Of a DNA stretch of 64,000 nucleotides, positions 23,978 to 33,000 are shown piece after piece (the stretch's first letter is position 1; each line of letters opens with the position of its first letter). The notes beneath the pieces are model-generated. The model was not told where the DNA came from. It worked only from the letters and a program-made list of their open reading frames with translations, and did no database searches. The stretch comes from a bacterium. GTDB taxonomy: Bacteria; Vulcanimicrobiota; Vulcanimicrobiia; Vulcanimicrobiales; Vulcanimicrobiaceae. Both the position numbers and the translations under genes were made by a program. The stretch covers positions 62,001 through 126,000 of the forward strand of contig JAKBKY010000005.1 of the NCBI GenBank assembly GCA_021832345.1. Direction: 5' to 3'.

Positions 23978-25549
23978 TTAGACGCTTGACGCGCCGGCTC
24001 CTGGACCGCGTTGTTGCGGCCTAGAGGCAATCGCTTCGATGCGGTCGCTGATCGAGCGCAGCTCCTCGTCGCGTGGGTACGCCAGGATTGCGCTGTGGTC
24101 GGAGAGCGCTTGGCTGCTTAACTCCTGCCAACGATCGCCCGCTTCCAGCGCGATCACGCGGCAGTGGTGCTCGCGCGCGGTCCGCAGGAGCTGCCGGGCA
24201 TCGGCCACATAGGCGGCGTCGAAGTCGTGCGCCAAGGCGAGATCGACCCGCTCGGAGCTGTCGTCGAGCATGAGGACGCCGAGTTCGCGGAGGCGGCAGG
24301 CGCCGGCGACCGCAAGGCTGCGTTCATCGATGCCTGCAAGCGCTACTCCGGGAGCTTGCAGGTCGAAGGCGGCGGCTACGCCCAGTGCCATGATCGTCGA
24401 CAGGATCACGGTCGCCACGATCACGAGGAAGAGCGTTCCGGCAAGGTGTTCTCCGCCGCGTATCCCCCACGCCGGGAGCTGCGTTGCGTAGTACGTGGCT
24501 AAGGAGACGGCGACGATCCCGCGTGGGAACATCGTAAACGTCGCCAGGCGCTCGCGCCAGTCCATTCCGGAGCCTAGCGTCGCAAGCAGCACCGTCACCG
24601 CCCGCAGGATCAGCAGCGTGGCGACCAGAGCGGCTCCCACCCCGAGCAACGGGCCCATCGCGTGAATGTCGATCTGTGAGGAGAGCAGGACGAAGACCGT
24701 CGAGAGGGCCAGCATCGAGAGGTCCTCTTTAAAGACCTGCAGCGGGCGGGCGTTGGTCAGCGACTTGATATCGAGTACGAGTCCGCAGGCGATGACTGCG
24801 GTCAGGCCGCTTTCGTGAGCGACGAGTTCGGCCAGAGCATAGGCGCCAAAGCCGATGGCGAGCGCCGCGAGCTTGCCGACGTCGCTTGGCAGTCGCATGA
24901 GCCGCGGGAGCAGCCAGCGTCCGAAGATGCCGACCGCGAGGCCGACGAGTACGCCCAGGCCCAGCCGCCAGACTCCCTCGATCGTGGTACTCCACCGGCC
25001 GTCTGCCTCCGTCGTGAAGGCGGCGAAGACCGCCGCGGTGACGACGACTCCGGTCGCGTCCAGAACTAAGCCTTCGGTTTCGAGCAGATGTGAGAGCTTC
25101 GGCCGAAAGCGTAAGCGCGCCAGCAGCGGTCCGGTGACGGTTGGTCCGGTAACGACGCAGACGGCCGCCACCAGATCCGCTACGATCTGGGTCAAACCAA
25201 AGGCCCGGCCGACGCGCGGCAGGACGAGCAACGCCAATGCCGGGCCGATCAGGACGAGTTTGATGAAGGTCGCCTTGGGGATGTTGTCGAGGTTCATGCG
25301 CAGGGTCGCTTCGAAGAGCACGATGACGACTGCGAGGGAGAGCAAGGCGCGGGTGCTTGGGTTGGTCAGATCGATGTGAAACCAGCCCAAGCCGCTTGGG
25401 CCGGCCAGCAGACCGAAGGCGAGCAGCGTAATGAGCGACGGGATGCCGAAGCGCCGCAAGGCGTAGCGCGCCGAAAGCGCCGCCAGCAGGACGAAGACCG
25501 CACCCAGTTCGACCGCGAGCGAAGGGTAATGAGCGAGCGTCTGTCCCAT
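23978..25549 (-). CDS. Cation:proton antiporter (CPA1/NhaP-like)
   Basis: A 523-residue membrane protein with about 12 hydrophobic segments across residues 1-400, of the sodium/hydrogen exchanger family. Markers are VVIVLFEATLRMNLDN (about 73-88), CVVTGPTVTGPLLARLRF (about 131-148) and the LLETEGLVLDATGVVV stretch (about 154-169). The cytoplasmic tail from about 405 resembles a degenerate TrkA-N-type nucleotide-binding domain (LRELGVLMLDDSSERVDLALAHDFDAAYVAD). It exchanges Na+ or K+ for H+ at the inner membrane. Its ATG overlaps the PaaX-family gene's stop, so both share a transcript; a link with aromatic acid metabolism is possible but unproved. Confidence 0.85.
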   Translation of the reverse strand: MGQTLAHYPSLAVELGAVFVLLAALSARYALRRFGIPSLITLLAFGLLAGPSGLGWFHIDLTNPSTRALLSLAVVIVLFEATLRMNLDNIPKATFIKLVLIGPALALLVLPRVGRAFGLTQIVADLVAAVCVVTGPTVTGPLLARLRFRPKLSHLLETEGLVLDATGVVVTAAVFAAFTTEADGRWSTTIEGVWRLGLGVLVGLAVGIFGRWLLPRLMRLPSDVGKLAALAIGFGAYALAELVAHESGLTAVIACGLVLDIKSLTNARPLQVFKEDLSMLALSTVFVLLSSQIDIHAMGPLLGVGAALVATLLILRAVTVLLATLGSGMDWRERLATFTMFPRGIVAVSLATYYATQLPAWGIRGGEHLAGTLFLVIVATVILSTIMALGVAAAFDLQAPGVALAGIDERSLAVAGACRLRELGVLMLDDSSERVDLALAHDFDAAYVADARQLLRTAREHHCRVIALEAGDRWQELSSQALSDHSAILAYPRDEELRSISDRIEAIASRPQQRGPGAGASSV

Positions 25550-26424
25550 TATTCGTTCAGTCTCTCTCCACGAAGCGCCTCATTCCCGCCGTTCGGCCGA
25601 GCTGCCGCTTGGTAGAACCGCTCTGCCCTGCGACTGAGCAGGGCGTAGTAGCTGCGAAAGAGTCCGGCCGCCTCGCTGCCGGGCCAGGGCGCAGGCAAGA
25701 GGGCGCTCGGCAGGCCTGGGTCAACGTAGGCAAACTTGCGGTAATCGTGGACCAGCCACATCCGGGCAAGGAAGGCGTGGGCGTCGTCGAGTGCCGGCGC
25801 GATGCGCTCTGCAGCCAGGCGTGGCGCGTAGGTGGCGATGAAGGCAGCGTAGCGACCGGCGATCGCATCGAGGTCCCAGCACCGGGTCACCAGGTCGCGG
25901 TCGCTGCTGGGGCCTTGGTACTCTCCAACGAACAGGTCGATTCGGTCGATGAGGTTCAGGGCCTGCGCGGCCGAACGGGCGGTCTCGATGTTGCCTGAAG
26001 GCGTCACCCAGGTCGAGGCCGAGAGCGGAGCCCAGCCGAGGACGGCAAGGTCCTTGCGCAGCCGATCGCGCCCGTCCCGCCGCGACTCCGGCACACTGTA
26101 GGTCAGCATACGCCAGCGCCCGTCCCACTCTGCGAGCGGGCCGTAGATCCGGGGGCTGATCGCGTCGATTCGCGCCCGGCCGCGTTCGGTTACCGCGTAG
26201 GCAGAACGGTTCCCGAGCCGGCGGGCCGCCAGCCATCCCTGGTGTGACATCCGGGAGACCGCCTGGCGAACTGCGGCCTCCGAGAGGCCAAACTCGCCCA
26301 TGAGGTGTACGAGGGCTCCGATCCAGAGTTCGTCTCGTGAGGCCGGATCGCGATGGACGAAGTCGCCGTAGAGGGTATAGATGAGCGACATCGGGCGGGT
26401 GACCCGACGCGGCTCGCTTGACAC
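25549..26424 (-). CDS. PaaX-family transcriptional repressor
   Basis: A repressor of the PaaX type, which in the phenylacetate pathway binds phenylacetyl-CoA and leaves its operator. The N-terminal winged helix includes SLIYTLYGDFVH (about 13-24), GLSEAAVRQAVSRMSHQGWL (about 46-65) and GNRSAYAVTERGRARI. The middle contains WRMLTYSVPESRRDGRDRLRKDL and the C-terminal PaaX domain ends near FRSYYALLSRRAERFYQ. Start GTG 26424 is preferred because it leaves a palindrome at 26445-26483 outside the gene; the frame is open to ATG 26466. It is divergent from the BoxB-like oxygenase, the most likely target. Confidence 0.88.
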   Translation of the reverse strand: MSSEPRRVTRPMSLIYTLYGDFVHRDPASRDELWIGALVHLMGEFGLSEAAVRQAVSRMSHQGWLAARRLGNRSAYAVTERGRARIDAISPRIYGPLAEWDGRWRMLTYSVPESRRDGRDRLRKDLAVLGWAPLSASTWVTPSGNIETARSAAQALNLIDRIDLFVGEYQGPSSDRDLVTRCWDLDAIAGRYAAFIATYAPRLAAERIAPALDDAHAFLARMWLVHDYRKFAYVDPGLPSALLPAPWPGSEAAGLFRSYYALLSRRAERFYQAAARPNGGNEALRGERLNE

Positions 26425-26444
26425 GCCTCCGAGGGGAGGGCTAG

Positions 26445-26483
26445 TATAACGGTATTCTCGCGGCATAAATAAAAATCGTTATA
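26445..26483. promoter_or_regulatory. Putative PaaX operator: spaced inverted repeat
   Basis: TATAACG (26445-26451) and its complement CGTTATA (26477-26483) are separated by about three helical turns (32 bp centre to centre), in the AT-rich gap between the divergent PaaX and BoxB-like genes. The AT-rich tract AAATAAAAAT between them could hold the promoter. Site assignment to PaaX is an inference from position. Confidence 0.5.
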
Positions 26484-26532
26484 TACCCAAACAGGCTGCC
26501 GCGACGACGGCGCGGTAGATGGGAAGTAGCAC

Positions 26533-27660
26533 ATGGCGCGCATCGCGACCTTCGATGACTGGATGGACCTGCTGGGGCAGTGGCAGACGGAGATCGGGCT
26601 CGATCGAGACCTGATCGAGCGCTACGTCCCCGGGTATCGGTTCGAGGCGAAGTACGGGCAGTTGCCGGTCTCTCAGATTACCTTCGGCGACTTCAAAGGT
26701 GAGCAGCGCTGGGAGAAGGTCCTCCAGATTCCCGATCAACGGATGCGCGATGCGGTCATGAATATGATCGTCTATCAAGGGGATACGGAGTTCGCGAGCA
26801 ACGAGCAACAACGCTTCCTCGTTAACAATGCACCGTCTGAATACGACCTAGCGTCGCTCATTCGCATCATGGTCGAGGAGACCCGCCACGGCTTTCAGAT
26901 GTGCCATCTCCTCGTAAACCATTTCGGGAGCGAGGGCAGAATCGAAGCCCAGAAGATGCTCGAACGCCGCGCGTTCGGCAAGAAGAACCGGCTGCTCAAT
27001 GCCTTTAACGAAGATGTCACGCATTGGCTGGATTTCTTCGCCTACACGAACTTTATGGACCGAGACGGCAAGTTCCAGCTTACGATGCTCTCCCACTCCG
27101 CCTTCGCTCCGCTGGCCGCGTCGATGGACCCCATGTTGCGCGAGGAAGCGTTTCACATGGGGACGGGCTTAACCGGGCTACGCCGCATTGCGAAGGCGGG
27201 GGTCATCCCGGTATCGCTTCAACAAAAATTCTACAACAAGTGGATATCGGGATCGCTCGATCTCTTTGGGACGGATCACTCAGGTTCCGCGCAGTGGGCC
27301 TACGCTTGGGGCATCAAAGGGCGCGTCGATGAAGACACCGCCGCCGAACCCGCCGATCGCGAGCATCTCAACGAGCGTGCGCGCAGCCAGTTTCATGACG
27401 AGGTCGCCAAGACGGTCGAACGAGTCAACGAAGTCAATGCATCGCAAACCAAGTTTTACGTTCCGGATATGCGTTTCAACCGTAAGATCGGCTCGTATGC
27501 CGGCGAGTATTGGAGCGTTGACGGTCGCCGAATGAGCGCCGGCGAATGGGCAGCCTATGCGCCGACCGTGTTGCCGGCGCAGGCCGATGACATCGAGCTT
27601 GTGGCCTACTTCAAGAACCCGGATTGGATCGCGCCCAAAGGCAATCTGCGCGAAGCCTAG
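26533..27660 (+). CDS. BoxB-like di-iron CoA-ester epoxidase
   Basis: A 375-residue ferritin-like di-iron oxygenase that aligns by eye with BoxB, the benzoyl-CoA 2,3-epoxidase component: QGDTEFASNEQQRF, EYDLASLIRIMVEETRHGFQM, FNEDVTHWLDFFAYTNFMDRDGKFQL, EEAFHMG, SLDLFG and the C-terminal FNRKIGSYAG. Candidate iron ligands are Glu86, Glu116xxHis119 and Glu205xxHis208. BoxB is usually about 470 residues; this protein lacks about 100, mainly around residues 10-60 and 230-300. It would insert one oxygen atom into an aromatic CoA ester, using electrons from a reductase (BoxA or PaaE type) not found here. It is divergent from PaaX. Its TAG stop lies inside MITE copy 2. Confidence 0.85.
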   Translation: MARIATFDDWMDLLGQWQTEIGLDRDLIERYVPGYRFEAKYGQLPVSQITFGDFKGEQRWEKVLQIPDQRMRDAVMNMIVYQGDTEFASNEQQRFLVNNAPSEYDLASLIRIMVEETRHGFQMCHLLVNHFGSEGRIEAQKMLERRAFGKKNRLLNAFNEDVTHWLDFFAYTNFMDRDGKFQLTMLSHSAFAPLAASMDPMLREEAFHMGTGLTGLRRIAKAGVIPVSLQQKFYNKWISGSLDLFGTDHSGSAQWAYAWGIKGRVDEDTAAEPADREHLNERARSQFHDEVAKTVERVNEVNASQTKFYVPDMRFNRKIGSYAGEYWSVDGRRMSAGEWAAYAPTVLPAQADDIELVAYFKNPDWIAPKGNLREA

Positions 27661-27743
27661 GAGCCTGTCGGACCTGGGCCATTCTTGGATTCGGCAAAAA
27701 GCGATCCGAAGACGAAAATAAGCCTAAGTCCGGCAGGCTCCTA
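27658..27743. repeat. Palindromic MITE-like element, copy 2 (short form)
   Basis: An 86-bp element with 16-bp terminal inverted repeats: TAGGAGCCTGTCGGAC (27658-27673) and GTCCGGCAGGCTCCTA (27728-27743), one mismatch. Its right half matches the reverse complement of the left half of copy 3 (43515-43684) over about 55 bp. The first three bases are the TAG stop codon of the BoxB-like gene. Confidence 0.85.
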
Positions 27744-27780
27744 ACTCCATGGACACTGCATCTCTGCGGGAAGAACGATC

Positions 27781-28635
27781 ATGAGCACCACCAACGGCAC
27801 AACCACGGCGACCCCTTTTGGACGCGAGGCCCGTCGTTTTGAGGGCATACGCGTCGTCAACTATTGGAAGGAGGGGCACGTCGCATTTGTCGAGATGGAC
27901 GACCCTCCGGCCAACACCTACACGCATGAGATGATGCGTCAGCTCGACGAGGCATTTCTCGATGCGCGGTTCGATAACGACGTTGAGGTGATCGTGGTAA
28001 CGGGCAAGGGCGAGAAGTTTTTCTCGGCCGGCGCCAACATCGCCATGCTCAACGCCGTGACGCCGGAGTTTAAGTATATGTTTTGTCTGCATGCTAATGA
28101 GACGCTGAGCCGGCTTGAGCAGACACCCAAACTCGTGATCGCCGCTCTCAACGGACATTGCGTGGGCGGCGGGCTCGAGATTGCCATGGCCTGCGACGTT
28201 CGTATCGCGCGCAAGGAAGCCGGCAAGATCGGCCTTCCTGAAGTCTCCCTCGGCGTGTTGCCGGGAACCGGCGGCACGCAGCGCCTCACGCGTTTGGTTG
28301 GGAAGTCGCGCGCCATCGAACTGATGGTGACGGGCAAGACGTTTAGCTTCGAACAGGCGCAGGACTGGGGGATCATCAGCGAACTCTTTGAGGGCAATGC
28401 GGCATCGTTCCGCGAGCAGGTCAGTGCATACGCCAAGCAGTTCTGCTCGCCGAATAAGGCTCCCATGGCGGTCGGTCACATCAAGCGCTGCGTGCAGACC
28501 GGTGCCGAACTGCCGCTGCAGGATGCCCTCGCTCTCGAACGGGAGCTGCAATCGTTGCTCTTTAAGAGCGGGGATGCGAAGGAAGGAATCGCCGCCTATA
28601 ACGAAAAGCGCGTCGCGCGTTTTTCGAATCGATAG
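27781..28635 (+). CDS. Enoyl-CoA hydratase/isomerase family protein
   Basis: A 284-residue crotonase-fold enzyme. Oxyanion-hole segments are FFSAGANIAML (about 81-91) and NGHCVGGGLEIAMACD (about 123-138); the catalytic glutamate region PEVSLGVLPGTGGTQRL (about 153-169) has the second Glu in PEV. It hydrates an enoyl-CoA or cleaves a ring-derived CoA ester. It is an ordinary-length hydratase, not the about 550-residue BoxC. The position behind the BoxB-like gene suggests that it acts on the product of ring epoxidation. A Shine-Dalgarno-like GGGAAG is 7 bases upstream of ATG 27781. Confidence 0.9.
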   Translation: MSTTNGTTTATPFGREARRFEGIRVVNYWKEGHVAFVEMDDPPANTYTHEMMRQLDEAFLDARFDNDVEVIVVTGKGEKFFSAGANIAMLNAVTPEFKYMFCLHANETLSRLEQTPKLVIAALNGHCVGGGLEIAMACDVRIARKEAGKIGLPEVSLGVLPGTGGTQRLTRLVGKSRAIELMVTGKTFSFEQAQDWGIISELFEGNAASFREQVSAYAKQFCSPNKAPMAVGHIKRCVQTGAELPLQDALALERELQSLLFKSGDAKEGIAAYNEKRVARFSNR

Positions 28636-28649
28636 AAGAAGCGGCCGTC

Positions 28650-28877
28650 GTGCGGCGTTGGGAGACGTTGACGGCCCTGGCTGCAGTCATCTTTGCTAGC
28701 GCCGCAGCCCTGCCGTGGCGAGGACGGTTGCCGAGTGCCGTCATCGCGATCGTCCTGATTGCGGTCGTCGGGCTCTCTCGCCTGCGTTCGGTTCGCCGAT
28801 CGCGTAAGCCGATGTTTGATGCCTACGAGCGCGCTAGGCGTATTCATGAAGAGCGCGATCGGCGTCTCGGCCGCTAA
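28650..28877 (+). CDS. Small membrane protein
   Basis: A 75-residue frame from GTG 28650 with two hydrophobic segments (about residues 6-22 and 28-44) and a highly basic tail (RSVRRSRKPMFDAYERARRIHEERDRRLGR). It lies 14 bases behind the enoyl-CoA hydratase and is probably co-transcribed. No homologue is recognised. The composition is protein-like but the evidence is limited to the frame, its place and hydrophobicity. Confidence 0.45.
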   Translation: MRRWETLTALAAVIFASAAALPWRGRLPSAVIAIVLIAVVGLSRLRSVRRSRKPMFDAYERARRIHEERDRRLGR

Positions 28878-29029
28878 CAGTTTAGCGGCGTGGCCGCGAT
28901 GCCGGGATCGGTATCGTGAAGGATTTTGGCGTGTTCTGCAACGCGCCGCGGTTCTCGGCGGTTTGGAGCCGGTACCATGAAGCCGATTAACGAGAGCGTT
29001 TCCTCCTCACCGTGGCGCGGGCCCGACGC

Positions 29030-30058
29030 GTGAGTGAGTTGCAAGGAGAGCCGATCGTCGAGGTCGTGCGAGGCAAGCTCGTTGAGTCGGTTCATCGAGT
29101 CGCCGCGTGCGCTCTCGATGCCCATGGCACGGTGGAACTCGCGATCGGGAGCATCGATACCCCGGTCTTCTTGCGCTCGACCGCTAAGCCGTTCATCGCG
29201 GCCGCGGCTATCGCAGCGGGCGCCCGCGAGCGATTCGGCTTGGAGCCCGCTGAGATTGCCGTTATGGCGGCCTCGCACTCCGGGCAGCCTTTTCACGCTG
29301 CGGCCGTAGCCTCGATTCTGAGGAAGATCGGCATGGACGCCTCTGCATTGCAGTGCGGCGTGCACCCACCGTACAACGAAGAGGCGGCACGTGCGTTGCT
29401 GGGTGCCGGGCAGACACCAAGCCCGTTACATAACAACTGCTCGGGGAAACACGCCGGCATCCTCGCGCTGTGTGCAGTTATCGGTGCCGACCCGGCGACG
29501 TATTTGCAGGTAGATCATCCCGCGCAGGTGCAGATCCTCGCTCTCTGTGCGCGGATGACGGGCGACGATCCACAGGTGTGGCCGCTTGGCGTCGACGGTT
29601 GTGGAATTCCCGTCTTTGCGACATCGCTGCGGCGAGCGGCACTGGCCTTTGCGCGGTTGGCGTCCTTGGACGGCCTCACTGATACCGACGCGCGAGCGCT
29701 GCTGACGGTGCGCGATGCCATGGTCTCCTACCCCGACTATGTCGCCGGTACCGGTGAGTTCGACTCGGAGTTGATGCGCGTGGCCGGCGGTGGGATCGTC
29801 TCGAAGGCTGGGGCTGAGGGCGTGCATGGCGTCGCCGTCATGGCTGCGCGCCTCGGATACGCAAGCAAGGTCATCGACGGTGCCTCGCGTGGGCGGGCTC
29901 CTGCTAGCGTGGCGGCCTTGCATCGTTTGGGGGTTCTGAGCGGCGTGCAGGTCGAGGCCTTGGCGGGTTTCGCCCGACCGGTGCTGTATAATCGGGCTGG
30001 GCGTGCGGTCGGATCGATTCGACCGGTGCCGTCCTTCACCATCGAACTAAGCCCCTAA
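29030..30058 (+). CDS. L-asparaginase, Rhizobium etli AnsA type (asparaginase II family)
   Basis: A 342-residue protein of the PF06089 asparaginase family, unrelated in fold to E. coli AnsA/B. Markers are EVVRGKLVESVHRVAACAL (about 9-27), FLRSTAKPFIAAA (about 44-56), a HNNCSGKHAGILAL stretch with the conserved Ser/Lys and Cys, and DGCGIPVFA. These proteins hydrolyse L-asparagine to aspartate and ammonia, with a serine-lysine type active site and a zinc site. GTG 29030 is chosen; another GTG at 29012 is in frame. It ends 5 bases before metH and may be co-transcribed with it. Confidence 0.85.
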   Translation: MSELQGEPIVEVVRGKLVESVHRVAACALDAHGTVELAIGSIDTPVFLRSTAKPFIAAAAIAAGARERFGLEPAEIAVMAASHSGQPFHAAAVASILRKIGMDASALQCGVHPPYNEEAARALLGAGQTPSPLHNNCSGKHAGILALCAVIGADPATYLQVDHPAQVQILALCARMTGDDPQVWPLGVDGCGIPVFATSLRRAALAFARLASLDGLTDTDARALLTVRDAMVSYPDYVAGTGEFDSELMRVAGGGIVSKAGAEGVHGVAVMAARLGYASKVIDGASRGRAPASVAALHRLGVLSGVQVEALAGFARPVLYNRAGRAVGSIRPVPSFTIELSP

Positions 30059-30063
30059 AAGAA

Positions 30064-33000
30064 GTGTCCGATTACCTGCGCCGCCTTCGGGAGCGCGTCC
30101 TGGTCTTCGACGGTGCCATGGGTACGCAGCTCATGTCGCTCGAACTGACTGCCGACGACTTCGGCGGTCAGCGCTACCAGGGCTGTAACGAAGCCTTGGT
30201 GCTCTCCCGCCCCAAAATCGTTCAGGCGATTCACGAAAGCTATCTGGCAGCGGGCGCCGATGTCGTTGAGACCGATTCATTTACGGCCTCGCGGCTCAAA
30301 CTCGAGGAGTACGGTCTCGGCGAGCGGACGCTTGAGATCAATCACGCGGCAGCGCAGCTCGCGCGTCAGGCGTGTGATGCCTTCTCTACGCCGCAATGGC
30401 CGCGCTTCGTCGCGGGTTCCATGGGGCCGACCGGCATGCTGATCTCTTCGTCGGATCCGTCGCTTTCGGCCATCGATTTCGAGCAGTTGGCCGCGATCTA
30501 CGGCGAACAGGCGCGGGCCCTGGTCGAGGGTGGCGTCGATCTCCTGTTGCTTGAGACGATGCAGGATCTGCTCGAACTCAAGGCCGCCGTCGCCGGCATC
30601 CGTCGCGAGTTTGCGCGTGGGGTGCGTCGTGTTCCGATCCAAGCCCAACCCACCCTCATCACCGAGGGGCGTATGCTTTTGGGGACCGACATTCGTGCGA
30701 TCTGTGCGGTCCTCGGCGCTCTCGAGATTGAGGTGATCGGGCTAAACTGCTCGACGGGACCGGCGCAGATGCGTGACGCCGTGCGATACCTGGCCGAGAA
30801 TAGCCGAGCATACTTGGCGGTCATTCCCAACGCCGGCCTTCCGCTCATGGGTCCGAACGGCGAGACCATCTATCCGGAGACGGCGCAAGAGTTGGCGCAC
30901 GAATTGACGGAGTTCGTGCGCGACTTCGGCGTTGAGATCGTGGGCGGCTGCTGTGGTACGACGCCGGATCACATCGCTGAGCTGGTACGCGTACTCGGGC
31001 AGACCGAGCCGCGTCGCCGCCCACATCCGGTCGACTCGGAGATGCCCGATCCAGACCCGCAGAGAGTTGCCTCTGCGATGACCGCCATCGATCTTGCCCA
31101 AGTACCGCGGCCGCTACTGGTTGGTGAGCGCATCAACGCGCAAGGGTCGCGACGCCTCAAGCGCCTGCTTCTCGCAGAGGATTACGATGCAATCGCTTTG
31201 CTTGCGCGCGAGCAAGTTGAGAGCGGGGCGCATGTGCTGGACATCTGCTGCGCCGTGACCGAGCGCGTCGACGAAGATATCCAGATGCGTGAAATCGTAC
31301 GCAAGCTCACTCAATCGGTTGAAGCTCCGTTGATGATTGATTCAACCGAGCCGCGCGTCGTCGAAACGGCCCTGCAAAACTATCCCGGACGGGCAATCGT
31401 CAACTCCGTGCATCTCGAAGCGGGGCGCGCGAAAATCGATGTCGTGGTGCCGATCGCGCGCGAACATGGTGCCGCGGTCGTTGCCCTGACGATCGATGAA
31501 GCCGGTATGGCCAAGACCGCGCAACGCAAGCTTGAGGTGGCCAAGCGCATCTATAATATCGTGGTCGACGAGTATCGGCTGCCCGCCGGGGCCCTGATCT
31601 TTGACGATTTAACCTTTACGCTGGCCACCGGAGATCCGGAATTTGCCGATTCGGCGCTCGAGACGATCGAAGGCATCCGCGCGATCAAGGCGCAGCTCCC
31701 GGGGGTACTCACCTCGCTTGGCGTCTCCAACGTCTCCTTTGGGCTGAAGCCGACGGCGCGCGCCGCCCTCAACTCCGTGTTTCTCCACCATTGCGTGACG
31801 GCAGGCCTCGACTGCGCGCTGGTTCATCCAAAGGAAATTACGCCGTATGCCGAGCTCGATGCGCAGGCTCGCGAACACTGCGACGATCTCGTCTTCAATC
31901 GGCGCCCCGATGCACTTGCCCGGCTGATCGAGTTCTTTGAAGCATCCGGTGACGCCGGCAGCGCAGGAGCTTCGGAGAGCGTCGAAAGCGTCGACGCGCC
32001 GCCTGAGGTGCAGATCCATCAGGCAATTCTGCGGCGGCGTAAGGATGGAATCGAAGCGAAGATCGATGCCGCCTTACAGATGCGTACGGCGGTTCAAGTG
32101 CTGAACGAGATACTGCTGCCGGCCATGAAAGACGTGGGCGATAAGTTCGGCTCCGGCGAGTTGATTTTGCCCTTCGTGCTGCAGTCAGCCGAAGTGATGA
32201 AGCGCGCGGTCGCCCATCTCGAGCAGTTTCTGGATCGCAAAGAAGGCACGACGAAGGGTACGGTTGTGCTGGCTACCGTCTTTGGAGATGTCCACGATAT
32301 CGGCAAGAACCTGGTCGGCACGATTCTGACGAATAACGGCTACACCGTTCACGACCTCGGCAAACAGGTTCCGATGAACGCCATCCTCGAAAAGGCGGTG
32401 GAAGTCGGCGCCGATGCCATCGGCTTATCGGCGCTGCTCGTCTCCACGAGTAAACAGATGCCGATCTGCGTCCAGGAGCAAGACCTTCGCGGCTTGCAGT
32501 TCCCGGTCATCGTCGGAGGTGCGGCCATCAATCGTGACTTTGGACGACGCATATCGCTCTTGAGCGACGGCACGCGCTTCTTCGATCCGGGCCTCTTCTA
32601 CGCGAAAGACGCCTTTGAAGGCTTGGAGATCGTCGATACCCTGACCGGTGACGCGTCTAAGCGCGCGCAGTTGCTGGAGCGTGCGCGTCGTGAAGCGCTC
32701 GCGCAGCGCGCAAAAGACAGCGCGCTCAAGGCTCGGGCGAATGCCCCGATTCTCTACTCGCAGGTTCGTTCTCACCCCGTCGATCTGCCGAAGGCCCCAT
32801 TTCTTGGGGCTCGTACGCTCTCGTCCGTTGATATGCGGGAGCTGTGGCCTCACTTTGACTTACGGAGCCTGTATCGCTTGTCATGGGGTGCCGCGAGCCT
32901 CAAGGGTGAGGAGTTCGATAAGCTCGTCCGTGAAGAGTTCGAGCCTCGCTTGCATGCGTTCCAGCGCGATGCGTCGCGCGAGAGATGGCTCGAGCCGCGA

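Noticed and set aside
30059-30063. Riboswitch expected before metH
   Set aside because: Only 5 bases separate metH from the asparaginase gene, and the asparaginase leader shows no B12-box or receptor core.
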